NCBI RefSeq assembly: GCF_038050375.1
Contig: NZ_CP150886.1
Location: 2,645,318 to 2,709,317, forward strand
Source of the DNA: Okeanomitos corallinicola TIOX110
GTDB lineage: Bacteria > Cyanobacteriota > Cyanobacteriia > Cyanobacteriales > Nostocaceae
DNA: 64,000 nt
Reading direction: 5' to 3'
The translations under genes were made by a program, and so were the position numbers. The stretch's first letter is position 1. Each line of letters starts with the position of its first letter. Shown here one piece after another: positions 36,601 through 44,608 of this stretch. The notes below the pieces were generated by a model. That model worked only from the letters and a program-made list of their open reading frames with translations. It was not told where the DNA came from and did no database searches.

Positions 36601-37166
36601 TCACTATTCATTTGATGATCAAATCTGTAGACTATCACTCGATCGGCAATTAAAAACTGCTGTACTTCTGCTACTGCTGTTTGTAGAATTTCTTGTAGAT
36701 TTAAACCCTGACGAATACGCAGTAGGATACTTGATAGTAATTGTTGTTGTCCTTCTTGTATCCGCAGTTGTTTTAATAATTGATTTTTCTCTAATATTTT
36801 ATGAATAGAACTGCAAAGTCTGTAAGCAGTCATTTTACTTTTAACTATATAATCATCAACTCCATTTTTCATGGCTTCCACTGCTATGGTTGCGTCATTA
36901 TGTTCTGCTACCATGATGACTGGAATTTCTGACTGCTCAGATTTTAACTGGTTAATAAATTCTAATCCATCTAAGTCTGCTAGTTGATGGTTGATGAGTA
37001 TTAAGTCTGGTGTAGTTTTTAGTAGTTGGTTGAATGCTTCTGCTGCTGTTTCTACTTCAATAATATTATAAGTGGCAAATCTATCTTCACTTAAATAGTG
37101 GCAATATAGCAACCTATCTTCTGGCAAATCTGCCAAAATCATGATTGAGTAATGGTATATTGCCAT
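30621..37166 (-). CDS. Giant hybrid sensor histidine kinase: REC-GAF-11xPAS-HisKA-HATPase-REC
   Basis: A cytoplasmic 2181-residue sensor. N-terminal receiver (about 8-125) has Asn59 in place of the phosphoacceptor Asp. A phytochrome/cyanobacteriochrome-like GAF follows (about 142-312) with LWGLLIAHQC, but Tyr239 replaces the chromophore Cys before the conserved His240. Eleven PAS/PAC repeats run from about 330 to 1770, each ending in DITxRK-type linkers. HisKA carries His1799 (NMSHELRTPL). HATPase has N, G1 (DTGIGI) and G2 (GTGLGLSL) boxes. The C-terminal receiver keeps its Asp (PDLILMDIQMP, about 2103). The ligand(s) are unknown. The exbB-like gene overlaps its end. Confidence 0.93.
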   Translation of the reverse strand: MAIYHYSIMILADLPEDRLLYCHYLSEDRFATYNIIEVETAAEAFNQLLKTTPDLILINHQLADLDGLEFINQLKSEQSEIPVIMVAEHNDATIAVEAMKNGVDDYIVKSKMTAYRLCSSIHKILEKNQLLKQLRIQEGQQQLLSSILLRIRQGLNLQEILQTAVAEVQQFLIADRVIVYRFDHQMNSEIIAESVVQNCQKFINNQVKDNNFQAKQGKDYLQGKIKVINDIYDAGLTEYHINLLEQYQVKAHLTVPIILTQEPNNKQQNHKGREYLWGLLIAHQCSSTREWKKYEIDLLQQLSVHLALVIKQAELYKNLQNSNLILEEKVQASERRFQAIFNNSFQFIGLLTTQGILLEVNQKALKFGGLELEDVVNKPFWETYWWTISTATQKELKQAIALAAQGEFIRYEVDILGAGSQIATIDFSLRPLQDETGKVVMLIPEGRDITAKKCLEKEHQKVLTDLQTSETELRGLFNAMVDVILVLDQQGRYLKIAPTAAEKLYKPATELLGKTVYEIFPSQIAEQFVNLIKETLKTQQTSECEYSLQINKKRVWFSAKVSPISTEAVIWAARDITTVKENAMIYQQTEKAFQESQMLLQVVMDSLPMAIFWKDKNSHFLGCNRQLLLDAGLSSTAEIIGKTDFDMPWQEQAKSYQQDDRIVIESGQPKFKIEEKITKIGNISRYIHTNKIPLQNPDGEIIGILGSYEDITERKEIEQALQESEGRYAALTTSAPVGIYRADSQGNFLYVNPKWCAITGLTFLEAAGNGWKKALHPEDREIVETEWSLLVKTGKIFCLEYRFQASDGVENWVFGQAVPEQDSTGKIIGYVGTITDISSRKKTEQALRQSEQLYRTLVDNFPNGAVVLFDHDLRYLLVGGLGLATVGLNKAEMEGKTIWEIFTPEICEIIAPDLQQALAGETKISEIAYSDRLYITHNIPVRDQYGNVVAGMIMTQDITERKQSENAVRESEERFRQFAENSREVILVRQVESGQLLYVNPAYTEIWGHSLESLYENPNSWKDSIHPDDIQSVNSKYQNISKKEFVNAEYRIIRADGSIRWIWGRCFPINDSNGNIYRIGAIAQDITEHKIAEQERDRLLHILSVQNYSLETQVSQRTAELRQSEKRFRNLVETSSDWVWEVNEFGIYTYASPQIIHILGYTPAEILGKTPFDFMPPDEAERVLVEFTKFASVQAPFQCLENTNLHKDGRLIILETSGVPIFDENNQFCGYRGMDRDITARKQTEKTLRQNEVRFQRIASNLPGVMYQYVLHPDGSHEFIYMSDRCKEIYEIEPATVLENADNLFYLGHPEDIPVLFESISHSATHLEQWSWEGRIITPSGQLKWIQGCSQPEKQANGDILWDGLIIDISERKQIEIAFRNLSDRLDLAIKSAQIGIWDWDIVNDCLIWDDRMYQIYGVKPSDFTGNYQDWEARIHPDDILLCRLAIQEAIEGKKDFEEEFRIVWSDGQIKYIKAYSLIQRDQQGKAQRMIGLNFDISDRKQEELENQHLKERLQFVLSGSPAVIYTCQPSQKFQATFISDNVHHVLGYTAQQWLEETDFWLNRIHPDDLTELFTQLSHLETQEYHLYQYRFCDKNGHYRWIEDEFRLLRDQAGKPVEIIGYLVDITEQQAALHERELAEAEIIRSRDLLQAVFNESADALFLVDIETVKTIDCNQRAVEMFAANSKNDLINIEGHTLQKQQFTPTEIQAIMDEMNIYGVWSREIEYKTLAGNLFWGSIAAKEITIGNQKMNLVRVSDISQRKQVETQLQENNKQLAAFNEQLARATRLKDEFLANMSHELRTPLNAILGISEGLQDLAYGGINEKQRHGLETIERSGKHLLELINDILDLSKIEAGQIELQYTPTNIRQVCQSSLAFIKQQAFQKIIQLEVKIQPNLPEIFVDERRIRQVLINLLNNAVKFTPEGGKITLEVTYQSIASETEITSCKSFIAIKVIDTGIGIATENLHKLFQPFVQIDSALNRQYNGTGLGLSLVKRIVEIHGGEVRVDSTVGVGSCFTVFLPCTNLCEITSEIVSQTSSDFNSDLYSSPKKSPLILLAEDNEANIFTISNYLEVSGYRIIVAKNGREAIALTKSQFPDLILMDIQMPEVHGLEAIEQIRLDHNFANIPIIALTALAMPGDKEKCLAAGATEYLTKPVKLKQLITIIKQFLAAMADSKHEH

Positions 37167-37334
37167 AGAACCTCATTAGTAATTGTTAACAGTTAGGTGT
37201 ACATTAGCATAAGTGCTATTTTTAAGGTATCACACTTGACAATTACTCACAATCATAAAACATTATCTATTTTCAGTAGTCAATTTTATACTTTTACTAC
37301 TGCTTTTGAAAGTTAATATTCTCTGTTGAGTTCC

Positions 37335-38072
37335 TCAATTTACTTTTGCTACTACATCTACTCCATCACTTTTTAGTTTTCCATCTTCCATATAAATGAT
37401 GCGATCTGCTATATCTAAAATCCGGTTATCGTGGGTAACTAGCAAAATTGTGCAAGCTTGTTCTTTGGCTAATTTTTGCATTAATTCTACTACATCACGT
37501 CCAGATTGTTTATCTAAAGAAGCGGTGGGTTCGTCTGCTAATACTATTTGGGGATGACTAACTAAAGCTCTGGCGATCGCTATTCTTTGTTTTTGTCCTC
37601 CTGATAAATCTTCTGGATAGTAATCTATTTTATCTCCTAAACCTACTGCTTCTAACATGACTTTGGCTTTGGCGTTAATATCTTGGTTGAGATATTTATC
37701 ATGCAATTCTAAGGACATTCGCACATTTTCTTTGGCTGTTAAAAATGTCATTAAGTTATGGGCTTGAAAAATATAACCGATTTGCCGACGCAATTTAGTT
37801 AATTTATTTTTACTTGCTCCTAATATTTCCTGATCTAATATTTTCAAACTCCCTTCTTGAGCAGAACGTAAACCACCCATCAATGATAATAAAGTTGTTT
37901 TACCTGATCCAGATGGCCCTGTCATAATCACTATTTCTCCAGATTTTATTTCCAGGTTAATATTAAATAAAACCTGTTTTTTTAATGTTCCTGTGCCAAA
38001 ATAATGATTAATATTAGCAACTTTAATCACGGTTTTAGCTGTTGTTAATGATTGAGAGTAAGTGTCTAACAT
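37335..38072 (-). CDS. devA: DevA-family ABC transporter ATPase
   Basis: A 245-residue ATPase of the MacB/LolD-like DevA group. Walker A GPSGSGKT is at residues 52-59, the signature LSGGQKQR near 160 and Walker B IVLADEPTASLD after it. In the Anabaena prototype DevBCA exports heterocyst envelope glycolipids; several paralogues exist, so the substrate here is uncertain. It is the last gene of devB-devC-devA (54 bp after devC). Confidence 0.9.
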   Translation of the reverse strand: MLDTYSQSLTTAKTVIKVANINHYFGTGTLKKQVLFNINLEIKSGEIVIMTGPSGSGKTTLLSLMGGLRSAQEGSLKILDQEILGASKNKLTKLRRQIGYIFQAHNLMTFLTAKENVRMSLELHDKYLNQDINAKAKVMLEAVGLGDKIDYYPEDLSGGQKQRIAIARALVSHPQIVLADEPTASLDKQSGRDVVELMQKLAKEQACTILLVTHDNRILDIADRIIYMEDGKLKSDGVDVVAKVN

Positions 38073-38126
38073 GATTTCTTGATAGTAATTTATAGTAATT
38101 TTCTCAAAGTTAAATTTGGGCTGATT

Positions 38127-39308
38127 TTAAAAAATTTCCGCAGGATCAGCAGAGCGTAATTTCCGCAAAGCGATCGCCCCAGAAACACTACACATAATTA
38201 CAGTTAAAATAAATACTGTTACTGCCCGATCTACTTTCATGGAAATGGGTAACATGGTAGCAGCAAAGGTAAGTTGATATAATCCAAAGGATAGAAAAAA
38301 TGCAGGTAAATAACCTAAAATAGCTAAAACTAAAGCCTCTTGAATTAAAACTCCTAACAGATAGTTATCTGTATAACCCATTGCTTTGAGAGTTGCATAT
38401 TCTGGTAAATGATCGGAAACATCAGCATAGAGAATTTGGTAAACAATAACTATACCCACAATAAATCCTACTGCTACACCTAAACCAAAAATAAAACCAA
38501 TTCCTGTACCATTTGCCCAATAATTTTTTTCTTTTTGAGCAAAATCTTCTGGTGTTCCCACTTCTACAAAGGGATTTTTAGGATCAGGATTTAATCCTAT
38601 TCTTAATATTGCTTTGATTTTTTCAACATCTGCGCCTGGTTTGAGATTGATTAAACCTACTTCAATTTGTTCTGGTTTCCTATTCGGAAATAAATTCAAA
38701 AATGTAGAATGACTAGTAATAACATTACCATCAGCAGCAAAGGAAGCACCATTACTAAATACACCTTTGACGTTAACAGCTTTGCTATTTAGTTCTGTTT
38801 GAAAAGTGCCAGTTTTTTGAAAAATATCCCCTACCGCACCATATTCTGGACGGCCAGCTTGATCAAACATTACCTGATGCAATGCTTTAAGCTCATCTTT
38901 TTTTTGTTGTACTTCTGGAAATTTCAAGCCTGGTTGATTTGGATCTACACCCCACACTAAAATAGCTCTATCAATGCGTGTTTTGGGGTTGCGCCATTCT
39001 CCCGTACCAATATAAACAGAATTAACTGATTCTATCCCATCATAACTTAATGTTTGATAAAGCTTTTGCCGCGAAAAACTTTTCACTGAAAATAAAGTAT
39101 TAAACTGGGGATTAATTAATACTAAATCTGCTGATAAATTTCGATGCGGTTGAATGGCAGCATCAAATAATGCACTTTCAAAACCCATCTGAATAAATAT
39201 CAGCATATCAGCAAAAGTGATTCCTGCAACAGCCACGGCTAACCGGGTTTTCTCTTTCATTAGCTGTCGCAAAGCTAAAGGTGTTTTTCGGAATAGTTTA
39301 TTGGTCAT
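38127..39308 (-). CDS. devC: DevC-family ABC permease
   Basis: A 393-residue FtsX-like permease. One N-terminal helix (LAVAVAGITFADMLIFIQMGF) is followed by a large periplasmic domain (about 50-265) and three C-terminal helices, the last segment carrying YATLKAMGYT, the DevC coupling region. It works with DevA and the fusion protein DevB. Confidence 0.92.
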   Translation of the reverse strand: MTNKLFRKTPLALRQLMKEKTRLAVAVAGITFADMLIFIQMGFESALFDAAIQPHRNLSADLVLINPQFNTLFSVKSFSRQKLYQTLSYDGIESVNSVYIGTGEWRNPKTRIDRAILVWGVDPNQPGLKFPEVQQKKDELKALHQVMFDQAGRPEYGAVGDIFQKTGTFQTELNSKAVNVKGVFSNGASFAADGNVITSHSTFLNLFPNRKPEQIEVGLINLKPGADVEKIKAILRIGLNPDPKNPFVEVGTPEDFAQKEKNYWANGTGIGFIFGLGVAVGFIVGIVIVYQILYADVSDHLPEYATLKAMGYTDNYLLGVLIQEALVLAILGYLPAFFLSFGLYQLTFAATMLPISMKVDRAVTVFILTVIMCSVSGAIALRKLRSADPAEIF

Positions 39309-39397
39309 TAGTTATTAGTTATTAGTCATTAGTTAATATAGGACTCCTATTTGAATTTTGATAGCTTGCGTGGCGTAGCCATACAAAATTAGGTATT

Positions 39398-39476
39398 GTA
39401 GGGTGTGTTAGAACGGAGTTCGTAACGCACCATTATCAAGGGTTTGGTGCGTTAGCGATAGCTTAACGCACCCTAC
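39398..39476. repeat. Palindromic repeat between devC and devB
   Basis: A double-hairpin element bounded by GTAGGGTG / ending CACCCTAC, containing the GGTGCGTTAGCGATAG and CGTAACGCACC boxes seen at 3231-3261. TTAGTTA-type 7-mers flank it at 39309-39335 and 39508-39538. The gap is 250 bp, but all genes read in one direction. Confidence 0.85.
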
Positions 39477-39558
39477 GTATCTTTTCAAGAATCAAATATT
39501 ATTCCTATAGTTATTAGTTGTTAATCATTAGTTATTGGGAATTCTTAAAAGTGAAGAA

Positions 39559-40848
39559 TTACAACTCAATAGCTGTTTGTACTTGTAAATTAGTTAAATT
39601 GGCAACTTTTTTACTGTCTTCAGAATTCAGACGAATTTTTACTTCTATAACTCGACTATCTAAATTTTCTCCTGGTTGGTTACTAAACACATTTTGACGA
39701 TTAACTTGTAAACCAATTTGTGTAACTTTTCCCCTCAATTCACCGGTAAATGAAGGACTGCGAATAATAGCATTTTGCCCTAGTTTGATTTTACTGATAT
39801 CTGTTTGATAAACTTCCGCTACTGCTAACATTTGCTCAGTTTGTGCAAAGTCTGCAATACCAGATTCACTGATTTTTTCACCAATACGAGTATGTATTTT
39901 GAGTATTTTTCCTGTCATGGGAGCGCGAATAAATGCTGCTTCTAAGTCGGTTTTGGCACGATTTAAATTAGCGATCGCACTGTCTACTTCTGTTTTTGCT
40001 AAATTCACATCTACAGGACGAATTTCGGCAATGCTGTTCAGTGTGGCTTGCGCTTCATTAATTTGTTTATTACTGGTTTTATTAATTCTATTTAATGCTA
40101 CTTTCGCTGCTGCTAATTGTTTACTTGCTGTGGTATTAATGCGGTTCAGAACTGCCTGGGATTCACTTAATTGTTGTTTAGCAGTTTCTAGATTTAAAAG
40201 TTTACTATCAATTAAAGAATTAGACACTGCTCCTTCTGCATATAATTTTTGATAACGTTGATATTCTGATTCAGCATTATTCAGTTCTGCGGTTAATTTG
40301 TTAATTGTTGCTTGTTGGGCAATTCTATCACCTTGCCATTGTGCTTCTATCTGGGCAATATTCTCTTGTTGGGCATTTTTATCACCTTCATATTGGGCTT
40401 TTATTCTTTCTAAATTAGCTGTTTGTGCCTGAATATCTCCCAATTTAGCCCCGGCTTTAATTTGCTCTAGTTTAGCTGTAGCAACTCTGACTTCCTTTTC
40501 TGCCTGTAAAACAGCATTTTGCAATTTGTCTCGTGAATCTAAAATGGCAATTATTTCTCCTGTTTTTACTATGTCACCTTCTTTAAATAAAATTTTTGCT
40601 ACCCTATCTCCATCTAATGCTAAAGGTGCTGATAACTTAATAACTTCCGTAGCTGGTTCTAGTCTACCTAATGCTGTGACTTTACTAGGAATAGGAGTAG
40701 TTTCTGTTAATTCTCCTGTCGTAGCATTGCTAACTTTACTAAATCTAGAAACTCCATAAACTGCAATGCCAGATGTAATTGTAGTAGCTACTAAAACTAA
40801 GGCAATTAAACCTGGATTGGCAGGTTTAAATAATAACTTATAATTCAT
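39559..40848 (-). CDS. devB: DevB-family membrane fusion protein (HlyD type)
   Basis: A 429-residue periplasmic adaptor. One N-terminal membrane helix (about 14-33) is followed by a lipoyl half (LDGDRVAKILFKEGDIVKTGEIIAILDS), a long coiled coil (about 110-300, Gln/Glu/Ala-rich heptads) and the second lipoyl half with AFIRAPMTGKILKIHTRIGE, then a beta-barrel domain. It links DevA/DevC to a TolC-like outer-membrane channel, not present in this window. It follows tetR by 32 bp. Confidence 0.93.
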   Translation of the reverse strand: MNYKLLFKPANPGLIALVLVATTITSGIAVYGVSRFSKVSNATTGELTETTPIPSKVTALGRLEPATEVIKLSAPLALDGDRVAKILFKEGDIVKTGEIIAILDSRDKLQNAVLQAEKEVRVATAKLEQIKAGAKLGDIQAQTANLERIKAQYEGDKNAQQENIAQIEAQWQGDRIAQQATINKLTAELNNAESEYQRYQKLYAEGAVSNSLIDSKLLNLETAKQQLSESQAVLNRINTTASKQLAAAKVALNRINKTSNKQINEAQATLNSIAEIRPVDVNLAKTEVDSAIANLNRAKTDLEAAFIRAPMTGKILKIHTRIGEKISESGIADFAQTEQMLAVAEVYQTDISKIKLGQNAIIRSPSFTGELRGKVTQIGLQVNRQNVFSNQPGENLDSRVIEVKIRLNSEDSKKVANLTNLQVQTAIEL

Positions 40849-40880
40849 AATTATTCCCTAAATGAAAAACCTGTGGCTAA

Positions 40881-41465
40881 TTAATAAAACTCACTATTTT
40901 TCTGTAAATAAGCTGTCAACATTTCTCCTAGAAGTTGGCATTGTTCCAGAAAGTTTATGGTTTCATCACCCCATAATTTTTCTAGAATTACTCCATTCAC
41001 GAAACTCAATACAAATGAGGCTAAAACTTGATTTTCAATTCCCAAAAATTCACAGGTTGCTTGTTGATATCTTTTATTGGCACGTTTGAAAACTGTGCTG
41101 TTATTAAGCATGATTTTTGAGTCTTGGTTTTGATAAAAATCAACCCATACATAGGTCCACTTGATCAGGTAATCTTCATTTTTGACTAGATAATTACCCA
41201 AGGCTGTCATCATTTCTGGGAGGTTATTTTTTCCTCCTAATTCTGCTAAGGCTGTAATGACATCCTGCTCACTAATTTCTGCTACCAATTGTTCAAATAA
41301 AGCTTGTTTACTAGGAAAGTAGTGATATAGCGTACCCGTAGAAACGTTTAAACCTTGAGCAATTTGCCGCATGGTGATTGCCCCATAACCTTTTTCGGCA
41401 AATAAGTCAAAACATTTGACAATTAGTTCTTTGCGGTATTGTTCATGGTCTACGATTTTGGGCAT
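40881..41465 (-). CDS. TetR-family regulator of the devBCA operon
   Basis: A 194-residue regulator. The N-terminal HTH is clear (GYGAITMRQIAQGLNVSTGTLYHYFPSKQALFEQLV, about 27-63); the C-terminal ligand domain is all-helical. It is the first gene in the tetR-devB-devC-devA row. A palindrome 26 bp before its start is the likely operator (41491-41512), so it is probably autoregulatory. The ligand is unknown. Confidence 0.92.
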   Translation of the reverse strand: MPKIVDHEQYRKELIVKCFDLFAEKGYGAITMRQIAQGLNVSTGTLYHYFPSKQALFEQLVAEISEQDVITALAELGGKNNLPEMMTALGNYLVKNEDYLIKWTYVWVDFYQNQDSKIMLNNSTVFKRANKRYQQATCEFLGIENQVLASFVLSFVNGVILEKLWGDETINFLEQCQLLGEMLTAYLQKNSEFY

Positions 41466-41490
41466 GGGTGAGCTTTTTTATATCGAACGA

Positions 41491-41512
41491 TTGTTATTAA
41501 TTAATATAACAA
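41491..41512. promoter_or_regulatory. Candidate TetR operator palindrome
   Basis: Outer half-sites TTGTTAT and ATAACAA are perfect inverted repeats, separated by an 8-bp AT-only centre. Size and symmetry suit a TetR dimer, and it lies just upstream of the tetR start. Confidence 0.6.
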
Positions 41513-41788
41513 AATATTAACAGAGTTGTCAAGTCGTGAGGGGTTGAGAAATAAATTCATAATTTCAGTAATTACCGTATTTTATCGTTAAATAGGAGAC
41601 ATTAAATTTAGGTTCACAAATTTTAGATATTTTTGGGAAAATTCTGTAGTTGTGAGTGTATCTAACCAGACATTGGCGGGTAATCCACAAATGGCTTAAA
41701 AGCTGACAATGCTAGAATTAAGCAACAAAAGCTGTCGAACAAATATCTACATTAGTAATAACTCTAAATATTGTTTCAGATAAGAAAA
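41513..41788. other. Divergent tetR/htrA spacer
   Basis: AT-rich spacer of 276 bp shared by leftward tetR and rightward htrA. It must carry the htrA promoter, but no convincing -35/-10 pair was recognised. No ORF or repeat seen. Confidence 0.3.
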
Positions 41789-43027
41789 ATGAAAAACCAA
41801 CCACAAGATCAGGAAAACTTATTATCCAAAAGACATGATCAAGCAGCATGGAAAAAAGCAGCAGCTTCTTTCTCTTTGGTGCTGCTGGGATCAGGGATGA
41901 CCTTTGCCGGTGGCTATTTAGCAGATAACCAACAGCAAGTAGCTGAAACTGCCTCTAGACTGGCTGTAGAAAAGGTAAATGCAGCCACACCATTACCAGG
42001 CAATACCGATCCCAATTTCATTACCAGAGTTGTAGAGAAAGTGGGGCCTGCGGTGGTGAGAATTAACTCTTCTCGCACAGTGAAAGCTGAACTACCGGAA
42101 GAGTTTAATGATCCCTTTTTCCGGCGCTTTTTCGGTTCAAAAATTCCCTTAGAAGGAGAAAATCGAGTAGAAAGGGGGACTGGTTCAGGTTTTATTATTA
42201 GTAACAATGGACGTATTCTTACCAATGCTCATGTGGTAGATGGTGCGGATACTGTGACTGTCACCCTCAAAGACGGACGTACTTTTAACGGTAAGGTGAT
42301 CGGAAGAGATGAATTAACGGATGTAGCTGTGGTAAAAATTGAGGCAAACAACTTACCTACAGTAGCTTTGGGTAATTCAGATACACTACAACCAGGACAA
42401 TGGGCGATCGCAATTGGTAATCCCTTGGGTTTAGATAACAGTGTAACCACGGGAATTATCAGTGCAACAGGGCGCACCAGTAATCAAGTAGGTGTTCCTG
42501 ACAAAAGAGTTCAATTTATTCAAACCGATGCAGCAATTAACCCTGGTAATTCCGGTGGTCCGTTGTTAAATGCTCGTGGAGAGGTGATTGGCATGAATAC
42601 AGCCATCATTCGCGGAGCGCAAGGTTTAGGGTTTTCTATTCCCATCAACACTGCCCAAAGAATTTCTAATCAATTGATTACTACTGGTAAAGCTCAACAC
42701 CCCTATCTAGGTATTCAGATGGTGGGTTTAACGGCTGAATTAAAACAACGAATTAACTCAGATCCCAACAGTAATTTAACGGTAAGTGATGATCAGGGTG
42801 TATTAATTGTCAAAGTTATGCCCGACTCACCCGCAGCTAAAGCCGGAGTACGTGCTGGGGATGTGATCAAAAAGCTGAATGGTCAATCAGTTGTTGATAC
42901 GAATGCTGTACAAAGAGCGGTGGAAGAAACACAAGTTGGGGGTAATGTGCGCTTAGATTTGCGTCGCAACGGCAAAAATATTAACATTGCTGTCAAACCC
43001 GGTACTTTCCCCACAAACCTTCAATAA
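41789..43027 (+). CDS. HtrA/Deg-family serine protease with PDZ domain
   Basis: A 412-residue envelope protease/chaperone. An N-terminal membrane or signal helix (about 24-43) precedes the trypsin-like domain with triad His148 (TNAHVVDG), Asp178 (LTDVAVVKI) and Ser255 (NPGNSGGPL). One PDZ domain (about 300-400) follows. ATG 41789 is preferred over TTG 41771. Corresponds to the HhoA/HhoB/HtrA group of cyanobacteria; which paralogue cannot be told. Confidence 0.94.
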   Translation: MKNQPQDQENLLSKRHDQAAWKKAAASFSLVLLGSGMTFAGGYLADNQQQVAETASRLAVEKVNAATPLPGNTDPNFITRVVEKVGPAVVRINSSRTVKAELPEEFNDPFFRRFFGSKIPLEGENRVERGTGSGFIISNNGRILTNAHVVDGADTVTVTLKDGRTFNGKVIGRDELTDVAVVKIEANNLPTVALGNSDTLQPGQWAIAIGNPLGLDNSVTTGIISATGRTSNQVGVPDKRVQFIQTDAAINPGNSGGPLLNARGEVIGMNTAIIRGAQGLGFSIPINTAQRISNQLITTGKAQHPYLGIQMVGLTAELKQRINSDPNSNLTVSDDQGVLIVKVMPDSPAAKAGVRAGDVIKKLNGQSVVDTNAVQRAVEETQVGGNVRLDLRRNGKNINIAVKPGTFPTNLQ

Positions 43028-43030
43028 TAT

Positions 43031-43258
43031 AGTAGGTGACAGGTGACAGGTGACAGGTAACAGGTGACAGGTAACAGGTGACAGAGCTAGAAGTCTTTCA
43101 GTGTCTAAGTTTTAGTTCTGCTTAATGTCTTAACTGCCTTGTCCATTGCTATAAATAGGAAGGACTTGATGAATAAATCTAAAAGCCTTACAAGTAAAAG
43201 GGTTTAACTCTTGTCCTGACTCCTGACTCCTGACTCCTAACTCCTAACCCTAAATAAA
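43031..43258. repeat. Short tandem repeats after htrA
   Basis: CAGGTGA/CAGGTAA 7-mers at about 43035-43082 and CTCCTGA/CTCCTAA 7-mers at about 43218-43250. No gene between. Confidence 0.85.
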
Positions 43259-43264
43259 AAAATT

Positions 43265-43285
43265 GGGGCGGGGTAATCCCGCCTC
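43265..43285 (-). terminator. Terminator of the small membrane-protein gene
   Basis: GC-rich hairpin GGGGCGGG / CCCGCCTC with a 5-nt loop. Read on the minus strand it is followed by AATTTTTT, 22 bases beyond the stop at 43308. Confidence 0.8.
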
Positions 43286-43307
43286 AAAATTGAAGTTGTA
43301 AGGAATA

Positions 43308-43586
43308 TTAAAAGTTTAAACAGTAGGAAATACTCAAAGCAAATATAGTCAAAAGTAACGGAATTACTGTGTGGGCTTCCAATTGCCTATTTTTCAGAAT
43401 TTTGAAACAAGATATGGGAATAATTAAAGGCCAGAAGATAGTAGTTATTAAAGACATCACAAAGGATAAAAATTTCTCTTCTGGGGTAGAGGCAGGTTGT
43501 CGTAGGGAAAAGCGAAACCAATTGGAAAAGAAATAGCAAGTCATTAGTGAATAAGTAATCACTAAAGTCAATTGGATTTTAGTCAC
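43308..43586 (-). CDS. Small conserved cyanobacterial membrane protein
   Basis: Ninety-two residues from GTG 43586, chosen because AAGGAG lies seven bases before it (GTG 43595 overlaps that site). Three predicted helices: TLVITYSLMTCYFFSNWF, FVMSLITTIFWPLIIPIS and IPLLLTIFALSISYCL. The loop PASTPEEKFLSF is conserved in what I recall of homologues. Function unknown. Confidence 0.75.
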   Translation of the reverse strand: MTKIQLTLVITYSLMTCYFFSNWFRFSLRQPASTPEEKFLSFVMSLITTIFWPLIIPISCFKILKNRQLEAHTVIPLLLTIFALSISYCLNF

Positions 43587-43622
43587 TTTTAGCACTCCTT
43601 ATTACCTATGATGAACAGGGGC

Positions 43623-44312
43623 TTAATATTGAGAACTAGATGAAGTGCGATAACTGTAACCTATATTAGAATCTTTTTGGATGTATTGTTTAATATTATC
43701 AAAATCCATGAAGTAATCAGCAACATCAATGAGGTTATCGCTAGTCATACCTTGCAGTCCAATCACTTCTACTCTAGATCCTAATCTACTGACTGCATTA
43801 ACAGCATAAGCTAAATCACCATCTCCACTGACTAAAACTGCTGTATCGTAGTATGGAGCTAGAGTAATCATATCTACGGCAATTTCGACGTTTAAATTGG
43901 GTTTTTTACCATTTTCTGGCACTGCAAGTATATCTTTCGTAACTACACGATATCCATTACGACGCATCCACAGGAGAAAACCCTGTTGTTTTTCTTTACT
44001 AGCATCAACTCCAGTGTAAAAGAAGGCACGCAAAAGGCGAGAAGTTTGAGTTAAACGACACAGTAATTTAACGTAGTCAATTTCAATTCCTAATTGTAAA
44101 GCTGCATGGAAAAGGTTTAATCCATCAATAAAAATTGCCACTCGGCCGCGATTTAGATCATCTCCAATGTTCATGTCGTTAATATTTTCCTGGGGCTTTT
44201 TGATATCTCGGCCTTTGACAGAGGTTTTAATTGCAGGTCGTCCTTGCCAATGCGGTTTTTCTTTAAGTTCTTTATATTCGTTTGTTGTTTTGTTAAAATT
44301 ATTAAGAATCAT
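43623..44312 (-). CDS. LabA/DUF88-family NYN-domain protein
   Basis: A 229-residue protein with a PIN-like NYN fold: VAIFIDGLNLFHA with the first catalytic Asp, IAVDMITLAPYYD, then VLVSGDGDLAYAV and SRVEVIGLQ. The first about 50 residues are a basic, low-conservation extension. NYN domains are predicted RNases; LabA in Synechococcus affects circadian output, but that role cannot be assigned here. Transcribed with no close partner. Confidence 0.88.
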   Translation of the reverse strand: MILNNFNKTTNEYKELKEKPHWQGRPAIKTSVKGRDIKKPQENINDMNIGDDLNRGRVAIFIDGLNLFHAALQLGIEIDYVKLLCRLTQTSRLLRAFFYTGVDASKEKQQGFLLWMRRNGYRVVTKDILAVPENGKKPNLNVEIAVDMITLAPYYDTAVLVSGDGDLAYAVNAVSRLGSRVEVIGLQGMTSDNLIDVADYFMDFDNIKQYIQKDSNIGYSYRTSSSSQY

Positions 44313-44608
44313 TGATACCTCTGGATTTTAAATGGGAATGTTTCTGATAGATTTTTGATATGGTAATCTCTGTTAATCACTCAATGTATTAAGCTTGACT
44401 GAGGTTTTCAAAACGTCACTTATGCTACACTAAAAATTAAGTATGAATCTAGCTTAAGTATAGCTGTCGCTAATTTCACAACTTTCGTGATTAACTTAGC
44501 GGAAAAATTTGTAGAAATACTAGCTGTAAATAAACTCAAGTTAAGGTGTAATTCAGGAGTAATTGCTCTACAGAATCATTAAGGTTATGGAGATTGATGA
44601 ACTACATT
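44313..44608. other. Intergenic region, nothing recognised
   Basis: About 296 bp AT-rich spacer upstream of the NYN gene. It contains no recognised ORF, RNA, repeat or strong hairpin. Confidence 0.3.

Noticed and set aside
37167-41512. NtcA-type GTA-N8-TAC box for devBCA
   Set aside because: No convincing site in the tetR or devB leaders.
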